From Nemertoderma westbladi (taxonomy: Eukaryota > Xenacoelomorpha > Nemertodermatida > Nemertodermatidae), in NCBI GenBank assembly GCA_032718475.1, contig JAUCBJ010006520.1:1-64000 (forward strand): a stretch of DNA of 64,000 nucleotides. The letters are read 5' to 3'. Position numbers and translations under genes: made by a program. The notes under the pieces were generated by a model. That model was given only the letters and a program-made list of their open reading frames with translations. It was not told the DNA's origin and searched no databases. Shown here piece by piece: positions 56,387 through 64,000 of this stretch (position 1 is its first letter; each line of letters opens with the position of its first letter).

Positions 56387-56430
56387 CCGGTCTGGTAGCT
56401 CAGTACACTCACCCGGCTGATGATAACCAG
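56387..56430 (+). tRNA. tRNA-like sequence, 5' half (A box and anticodon region)
   Basis: Begins CCGGTCT, has an A-box-like TGGTAGCTCAGT at the expected distance, then CCGGCTGATGATAACCAG, which resembles the anticodon arm of an Ile-type tRNA. It stops at the MITE insertion point, so as it stands it is half a tRNA-like unit. More likely a tRNA-derived SINE core than a working tRNA. Confidence 0.5.
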
Positions 56431-57553
56431 GGCCGAGTAACTCAAAAAATCTTGAGATTGACCTTGAAACTTGAGATTAATCTTGAATCTGTTTTACTAC
56501 CATTCCTATCGGAAAAATGTCAAGGTCAACCTTAAGGTAGACTTCAGATTTTCCTCAAGGTAAACTTGAAATTTCAATCTGGTAACACAACAAATCTTGA
56601 CTTGAGTTGAAGTCAAGGTTCGAGATAAATTTCAAGGTAGCCGTGGAGGTACCTTCAAATTTTAAGTTATCTCAAATCATCGTTTTAGCTGTTACTGTTA
56701 GCCTACTGCTACCGGTACCACAAAAGAGCCATTTTTGCAGAATGCCCCCCACCCCGAAATGTTTTTGAACTTTGAAAGCAATTATCTTTGAATGACATTT
56801 TTTCACACGAAAAATACTATCGTTTTTTGTAATTTTATATTTTTTGGTAATTTCATAAGCTTAAGTAAATTTCGGCCAGTTTTCTTGATTACATAATATT
56901 TCTCCATTTTTTCCAATTATAAGTTAGAAAAAACATGGGATTTTTCTTTTTAATTTTAAATTTTTTTTACAAAATTGGCAATTATTAGATATAGAAAATT
57001 AAAACATAAAAAGTGGCCGAAAATATGATGAAAATGAGCATGCTGCTTTCAAAAAATGTGGTATCGAAAAATATCCCCCCCCCCCCCTTTAGTACTACAT
57101 TGCTCACCCCCCACAGGCTACTGTAGTCGGTAAACTAACTACAGCTTTCTATACAACTGTTTATAAGTTCCGTGGTGTTGGTGTGTAGGCCTACTGTGTA
57201 GGTTTAGGGGTGGGTGTTGGTGTTATCGAAATTACCATTGCCAAAGTGTTGCAACAGTGTGTTTAACACCTGTATTCAATAGCCCAAACTAGTACCTAAC
57301 TGTATACTGCAGGGATTATACAATGGGTTTCACTGCATAACCAAGGCAACTGCTGAAATAAACAAATATGTCGTCCATCTTTAATACTCAAGGTGAGCCT
57401 TGAAATTTCAAGTATAACCTTGACTAAGTATTGCTTTGAGTTACCCGCTTGACTGAAACTCAAGAAAATCTTAGTCAAGGTAAAACTTGAGTTTCAAGGA
57501 GACCTTGAAGTGGATTTCAAGGTCAATCACAAGATTGTTTGAGTTACTCGGCC
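56431..57553. mobile_element. MITE with CTTGA subterminal repeats inserted in the tRNA-like core
   Basis: The left end GGCCGAGTAACTCAAAAAAT then CTTGAGATTGACCTTGAAA is matched in inverse by TTTCAAGGTCAATCACAAGA then TTGTTTGAGTTACTCGGCC. Flanking CAG at 56428-56430 and 57554-57556 is a 3-bp target duplication. CTTGA/TCAAG words are dense next to both TIRs. The 1.1-kb body has no ORF of note; it contains a C run at about 57075-57087. Confidence 0.75.
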
Positions 57554-57600
57554 CAGAAGTTTGAAACCTAGGGACCGGGTTCGAGCCCCAATAGGGCCGG
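57554..57600 (+). tRNA. tRNA-like sequence, 3' half (B box and acceptor strand)
   Basis: CAGAAGTTTGAAACCTAGGG then ACCGGGTTCGAGCCCCAATA and GGGCCGG. GGTTCGAGCCC fits the internal promoter B box and T arm. GGGCCGG pairs with the CCGGTCT that opens the 5' half (one G-U pair) to rebuild a 7-bp acceptor stem, which shows that the two halves belong together. No CCA and no functional claim. Confidence 0.5.
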
Positions 57601-57640
57601 TTGATATTTTTCGCTATGGAGAGCATTATCATATTGTGGG

Positions 57641-58394
57641 GCGAGCCACGCATATCATATTGTCTTATTTACATTGTATATTTAAAACACTTAATTAATT
57701 ACCTCGATAAAATAAATAACGCACGCATTAAAACGATGTTAGTTGTTAGGATTACAAATCGGCAAATATTAACCCGGTGCACCATAAACTCTGCTGGAAC
57801 ATTACATGAACTCGTGGAAGTTGTGAGATAAACTGTAATCACCCCCCCACAATCCATGTATAAATAAATTGTATTTTTATTACATCACATTTTTTTATAT
57901 TTAACAATGATTTTTTTACTGTTTGCCATGATTGGGGGCGTATCTATAATAATAAATAAATACAATAATACCAATAATACCCTATTCCTAACCGGTACTA
58001 AAAATTAGATGGGTGAGTAGAAAACAAAGACCCTATTATATAGACCTTCATAATCTTGTAATGTAACATGTCTTAACTTTCGTTTATTGTTTTGGTTCCC
58101 CCAACACGCCTCTGTAACCTGCTCCTTTACTAACCTGCTCCTTTAAATTGCAATGGGTCCTAAAGCTGTTTGTCAACCAACGCGACTTTAACTCTTTGTT
58201 TTGTACAGAACGGGCAGTAAAGTCTTGGGTATTTGTTTTGTACTCACCCAGTATTAGATTGTTATTCTGTGGGACAATTTGTTTCTGATCTAATACTCGT
58301 ATCATATAATCATAGAGACTGCAGTTATAGTTGTTGTAGAAATACAAGCTGCAGTCTTATTGCTACAACTTGTACTTTTAAAATGTCCCGCTAA
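57641..58394. other. No gene seen
   Basis: The segment at about 58077-58140 (TCGTTTATTGTTTTGGTTCC ... GCCTCTGTAACCTGCTCCTT) repeats one at about 26995-27065. 57655-57700 is an inverted relative of 56085-56120. Otherwise AT-rich without coding signal. Confidence 0.5.
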
Positions 58395-61300
58395 TATCTA
58401 CAATGACTGATAACCTGAACTTAGCATTCATAATATCTACAATGACTGATAACCTGAACTTAGCATTCATAATATCTACAATGACTGATAACCTGAACTT
58501 AGCATTCATAATATCTACAATGACTGATAACCTGAACTTAGCAGTCATAATATCTACAATGACTGATAACCTGAACTTAGCATTCATAATAATATCTACA
58601 ATGACTGATAACCTGAACTTAGCATTCATAATATCTACAATGACTGATAACCTGAACTTAGCATTCATAATATCTACAATGACTGATAACCTGAACTTAG
58701 CATTCATAATAATATCTACAATGACTGATAACCTGAACTTAGCATTCATAATATCTACAATGACTGATAACCTGAACTTAGCATTCATAATATCTACAAT
58801 GACTGATAACCTGAACTTAGCATTCATAATATCTACTATGACTGATAACCTGAACTTAGCAGTCATAATAATAATATCTACAATGACTGATAACCTGAAC
58901 TTAGCATTCATAATATCTACAATGACTGATAACCTGAACTTAGCATTCATAATATCTACAATGACTGATAACCTGAACTTAGCATTCATAATATCTACAA
59001 TGACTGATAACCTGAACTTAGCAGTCATAATAATATCTACAATGACTGATAACCTGAACTTAGCATTCATAATATCTACAATGACTGATAACCTGAACTT
59101 AGCAGTCATAATATTATCTACAATGACTGATAACCTGAACTTAGCATTCATAATATCTACAATGACTGATAACCTGAACTTAGCAGTCATAATATCTACA
59201 ATGACTGATAACCTGAACTTAGCACAGTAGCATTCATAATATTATCTACAATGACTGATAACCTGAACTTAGCACAGTAGCATTCATAATAATATCTACA
59301 ATGACTGATAACCTGAACTTAGCATTCATAATATCTACAATGACTGATAACCTGAACTTAGCATTCATAATATCTACAATGATTGATAACCTGAACTTAG
59401 CAGTCATAATATCTACAATGACTGATAACATGAACTTAGCATTCATAATAATATCTACAATGACTGATAACCTGAACTTAGCACAGTAGCATTCATAATA
59501 ATATCTACAATGACTGATAACCTGAACTTAGCACAGTAGCATTCATAATAATATCTACAATGACTGATAACCTGAACTTAGCACAGTAGCATTCATAATA
59601 ATATCTACAATGACTGATAACCTGAACTTAGCACAGTAGCATTCATAATAATATCTACAATGACTGATAACCTGAACTTAGCAGTCATAATATCTACAAT
59701 GACTGATAACCTGAACTTAGCATTCATAATAATATCTACAATGACTGATAACCTGAACTTAGCAGTCATAATATCTACAATGACTGATAACCTGAACTTA
59801 GCATTCATAATAATATCTACAATGACTGATAACCTGAACTTAGCATTCATAATATCTACAATGACTGATAACCTGAACTTAGCATTCATAATATCTACAA
59901 TGACTGATAACCTGAACTTAGCATTCATAATAATATCTACAATGACTGATAACCTGAACTTAGCATTCATAATATCTACAATGACTGATAACCTGAACTT
60001 AGCATTCATAATATCTACAATGACTGATAACCTGAACTTAGCATTCATAATATCTACTATGACTGATAACCTGAACTTAGCAGTCATAATAATAATATCT
60101 ACAATGACTGATAACCTGAACTTAGCATTCATAATATCTACAATGACTGATAACCTGAACTTAGCATTCATAATATCTACAATGACTGATAACCTGAACT
60201 TAGCATTCATAATATCTACAATGACTGATAACCTGAACTTAGCAGTCATAATAATATCTACAATGACTGATAACCTGAACTTAGCATTCATAATATCTAC
60301 AATGACTGATAACCTGAACTTAGCAGTCATAATATTATCTACAATGACTGATAACCTGAACTTAGCATTCATAATATCTACAATGACTGATAACCTGAAC
60401 TTAGCAGTCATAATATCTACAATGACTGATAACCTGAACTTAGCACAGTAGCATTCATAATATTATCTACAATGACTGATAACCTGAACTTAGCACAGTA
60501 GCATTCATAATAATATCTACAATGACTGATAACCTGAACTTAGCATTCATAATATCTACAATGACTGATAACCTGAACTTAGCATTCATAATATCTACAA
60601 TGATTGATAACCTGAACTTAGCAGTCATAATATCTACAATGACTGATAACATGAACTTAGCATTCATAATAATATCTACAATGACTGATAACCTGAACTT
60701 AGCACAGTAGCATTCATAATAATATCTACAATGACTGATAACCTGAACTTAGCACAGTAGCATTCATAATAATATCTACAATGACTGATAACCTGAACTT
60801 AGCACAGTAGCATTCATAATAATATCTACAATGACTGATAACCTGAACTTAGCACAGTAGCATTCATAATAATATCTACAATGACTGATAACCTGAACTT
60901 AGCAGTCATAATATCTACAATGACTGATAACCTGAACTTAGCATTCATAATAATATCTACAATGACTGATAACCTGAACTTAGCAGTCATAATATCTACA
61001 ATGACTGATAACCTGAACTTAGCATTCATAATAATATCTACAATGACTGATAACCTGAACTTAGCATTCATAATATCTACAATGACTGATAACCTGAACT
61101 TAGCATTCATAATATCTACAATGACTGATAACCTGAACTTAGCATTCATAATAATATCTACAATGACTGATAACCTGAACTTAGCATTCATAATATCTAC
61201 AATGACTGATAACCTGAACTTAGCATTCATAATATCTACAATGACTGATAACCTGAACTTAGCATTCATAATATCTACTATGACTGATAACCTGAACTTA

Positions 61301-64000
61301 GCAGTCATAATAATAATATCTACAATGACTGATAACCTGAACTTAGCATTCATAATATCTACAATGACTGATAACCTGAACTTAGCATTCATAATATCTA
61401 CAATGACTGATAACCTGAACTTAGCATTCATAATATCTACAATGACTGATAACCTGAACTTAGCAGTCATAATAATATCTACAATGACTGATAACCTGAA
61501 CTTAGCATTCATAATATCTACAATGACTGATAACCTGAACTTAGCAGTCATAATATTATCTACAATGACTGATAACCTGAACTTAGCATTCATAATATCT
61601 ACAATGACTGATAACCTGAACTTAGCAGTCATAATATCTACAATGACTGATAACCTGAACTTAGCACAGTAGCATTCATAATATTATCTACAATGACTGA
61701 TAACCTGAACTTAGCACAGTAGCATTCATAATAATATCTACAATGACTGATAACCTGAACTTAGCATTCATAATATCTACAATGACTGATAACCTGAACT
61801 TAGCATTCATAATATCTACAATGATTGATAACCTGAACTTAGCAGTCATAATATCTACAATGACTGATAACATGAACTTAGCATTCATAATAATATCTAC
61901 AATGACTGATAACCTGAACTTAGCACAGTAGCATTCATAATAATATCTACAATGACTGATAACCTGAACTTAGCACAGTAGCATTCATAATAATATCTAC
62001 AATGACTGATAACCTGAACTTAGCACAGTAGCATTCATAATAATATCTACAATGACTGATAACCTGAACTTAGCACAGTAGCATTCATAATAATATCTAC
62101 AATGACTGATAACCTGAACTTAGCAGTCATAATATCTACAATGACTGATAACCTGAACTTAGCATTCATAATAATATCTACAATGACTGATAACCTGAAC
62201 TTAGCAGTCATAATATCTACAATGACTGATAACCTGAACTTAGCATTCATAATAATATCTACAATGACTGATAACCTGAACTTAGCATTCATAATATCTA
62301 CAATGACTGATAACCTGAACTTAGCATTCATAATATCTACAATGACTGATAACCTGAACTTAGCATTCATAATAATATCTACAATGACTGATAACCTGAA
62401 CTTAGCATTCATAATATCTACAATGACTGATAACCTGAACTTAGCATTCATAATATCTACAATGACTGATAACCTGAACTTAGCATTCATAATATCTACT
62501 ATGACTGATAACCTGAACTTAGCAGTCATAATAATAATATCTACAATGACTGATAACCTGAACTTAGCATTCATAATATCTACAATGACTGATAACCTGA
62601 ACTTAGCATTCATAATATCTACAATGACTGATAACCTGAACTTAGCATTCATAATATCTACAATGACTGATAACCTGAACTTAGCAGTCATAATAATATC
62701 TACAATGACTGATAACCTGAACTTAGCATTCATAATATCTACAATGACTGATAACCTGAACTTAGCAGTCATAATATTATCTACAATGACTGATAACCTG
62801 AACTTAGCATTCATAATATCTACAATGACTGATAACCTGAACTTAGCAGTCATAATATCTACAATGACTGATAACCTGAACTTAGCACAGTAGCATTCAT
62901 AATATTATCTACAATGACTGATAACCTGAACTTAGCACAGTAGCATTCATAATAATATCTACAATGACTGATAACCTGAACTTAGCATTCATAATATCTA
63001 CAATGACTGATAACCTGAACTTAGCATTCATAATATCTACAATGATTGATAACCTGAACTTAGCAGTCATAATATCTACAATGACTGATAACATGAACTT
63101 AGCATTCATAATAATATCTACAATGACTGATAACCTGAACTTAGCACAGTAGCATTCATAATAATATCTACAATGACTGATAACCTGAACTTAGCACAGT
63201 AGCATTCATAATAATATCTACAATGACTGATAACCTGAACTTAGCACAGTAGCATTCATAATAATATCTACAATGACTGATAACCTGAACTTAGCACAGT
63301 AGCATTCATAATAATATCTACAATGACTGATAACCTGAACTTAGCAGTCATAATATCTACAATGACTGATAACCTGAACTTAGCATTCATAATAATATCT
63401 ACAATGACTGATAACCTGAACTTAGCAGTCATAATATCTACAATGACTGATAACCTGAACTTAGCATTCATAATAATATCTACAATGACTGATAACCTGA
63501 ACTTAGCATTCATAATATCTACAATGACTGATAACCTGAACTTAGCATTCATAATATCTACAATGACTGATAACCTGAACTTAGCATTCATAATAATATC
63601 TACAATGACTGATAACCTGAACTTAGCATTCATAATATCTACAATGACTGATAACCTGAACTTAGCATTCATAATATCTACAATGACTGATAACCTGAAC
63701 TTAGCATTCATAATATCTACTATGACTGATAACCTGAACTTAGCAGTCATAATAATAATATCTACAATGACTGATAACCTGAACTTAGCATTCATAATAT
63801 CTACAATGACTGATAACCTGAACTTAGCATTCATAATATCTACAATGACTGATAACCTGAACTTAGCATTCATAATATCTACAATGACTGATAACCTGAA
63901 CTTAGCAGTCATAATAATATCTACAATGACTGATAACCTGAACTTAGCATTCATAATATCTACAATGACTGATAACCTGAACTTAGCAGTCATAATATTA
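58395..64000 (+). repeat. 39-bp satellite with an exact 1221-bp higher-order repeat (continues past the window)
   Basis: The basic unit is AATATCTACAATGACTGATA followed by ACCTGAACTTAGCATTCAT (39 bp), with 42-bp units carrying an extra AAT, GCAGTCAT variants, and units with ACAGTAG. The pattern of variants repeats every 1221 bp: AGCACAGTAGCATTCATAAT followed by ATTATC lies at 59221, 60442, 61663 and 62884. The first, leftmost copy differs in its opening units; later copies look identical by eye. Because 39 is a multiple of three and the unit has no stop on either strand, long mirror ORFs occur on both strands (MTDNLNLAFIIST on +, MNAKFRLSVIVDI on minus). They have no start context or codon bias and are artefacts. 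Confidence 0.97.

Larger units (their letters stand above)
56355..57640. mobile_element. Palindromic element with a tRNA-like core, interrupted by a MITE
   Basis: The left arm AATATGATCTCCCACTCCAT then AGCGAAATAT is matched in inverse by ATATTTTTCGCTATGGAGAG then CATTATCATATT on the right. At the centre lies a tRNA-like sequence of about 88 nt in two halves (56387-56430 and 57554-57600), separated by a MITE at 56431-57553. Without the MITE, the arms directly extend the tRNA-like acceptor stem. Confidence 0.55.

Noticed and set aside
58378-63993. Long mirror ORFs on both strands (MTDNLNLAFIIST and MNAKFRLSVIVDI repeats)
   Set aside because: They arise because the 39-bp satellite unit is a multiple of three without stops on either strand. 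Variant units with ACAGTAG introduce stops at regular places, and no start or splice context is present.

Overview
The window is eukaryotic, from an animal nuclear genome. It is visibly AT-rich, its genes have GT-AG introns, and it encodes two metazoan-type proteins (a KMT2C/KMT2D N-terminal homologue and a TMCC protein) plus the C-terminal half of pyruvate kinase. The palindromic 9-mer TAGGCCTAC and the motif ACCGGT recur in the unique sequence, and satellites and short inverted-repeat elements are very abundant. I infer a non-vertebrate, probably marine, animal, but I cannot name the phylum from sequence alone.

Layout. 0-11.7 kb: no convincing gene; a chain of inverted-repeat DNA elements (about 212-1468, 5234-6624, 10401-11437), simple repeats and dispersed duplications. 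11.7-18.1 kb: one uninterrupted 2125-codon ORF on + with the extended PHD, two PHD triads and HMG-like box of KMT2C/D, but no FYRN, FYRC or SET domain. 20.0-24.6 kb: 232 units of a 20-bp satellite with no indel. 24.6-31.2 kb: a possible minus-strand exon, a LINE C-terminal relic inside a larger inverted-repeat structure, and MITEs. 31.2-36.4 kb: a 34-bp satellite whose every unit holds a short hairpin. 37.9-39.6 kb: a single-exon TMCC gene on minus. 39.9-41.2 kb: a piggyBac-like MITE (TTAA flanks) carrying a 38-bp minisatellite.

41.7-52.6 kb: the last four pyruvate kinase exons on +. The short intron after the second one begins with a 30-bp minisatellite whose repeat unit contains the exon/intron junction itself, so the 5' splice site is copied many times. 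The 8.6-kb last intron holds a 6.5-kb TIR transposon with a decayed CXC-type gene, a second transposon nested in it (4-bp target duplication), and a 12-bp satellite. 53.5-58.4 kb: a decayed LINE reverse transcriptase fragment interrupted by an inverted-repeat element, a 21-bp repeat, and a tRNA-like sequence cleanly split by a MITE. 58.4-64.0 kb: a 39-bp satellite organised into an exact 1221-bp higher-order repeat that runs off the window end.

The three recognisable genes have no evident shared pathway: chromatin regulation (KMT2C/D-like), endoplasmic reticulum membrane organisation (TMCC) and glycolysis (pyruvate kinase). The most unusual features are the amplified splice donor in pyruvate kinase, the intronless SET-less KMT2C/D N-terminal gene, and the tRNA-like core inside a palindromic element. 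The upstream exons of pyruvate kinase, including the one with the catalytic lysine, were not found in this window.
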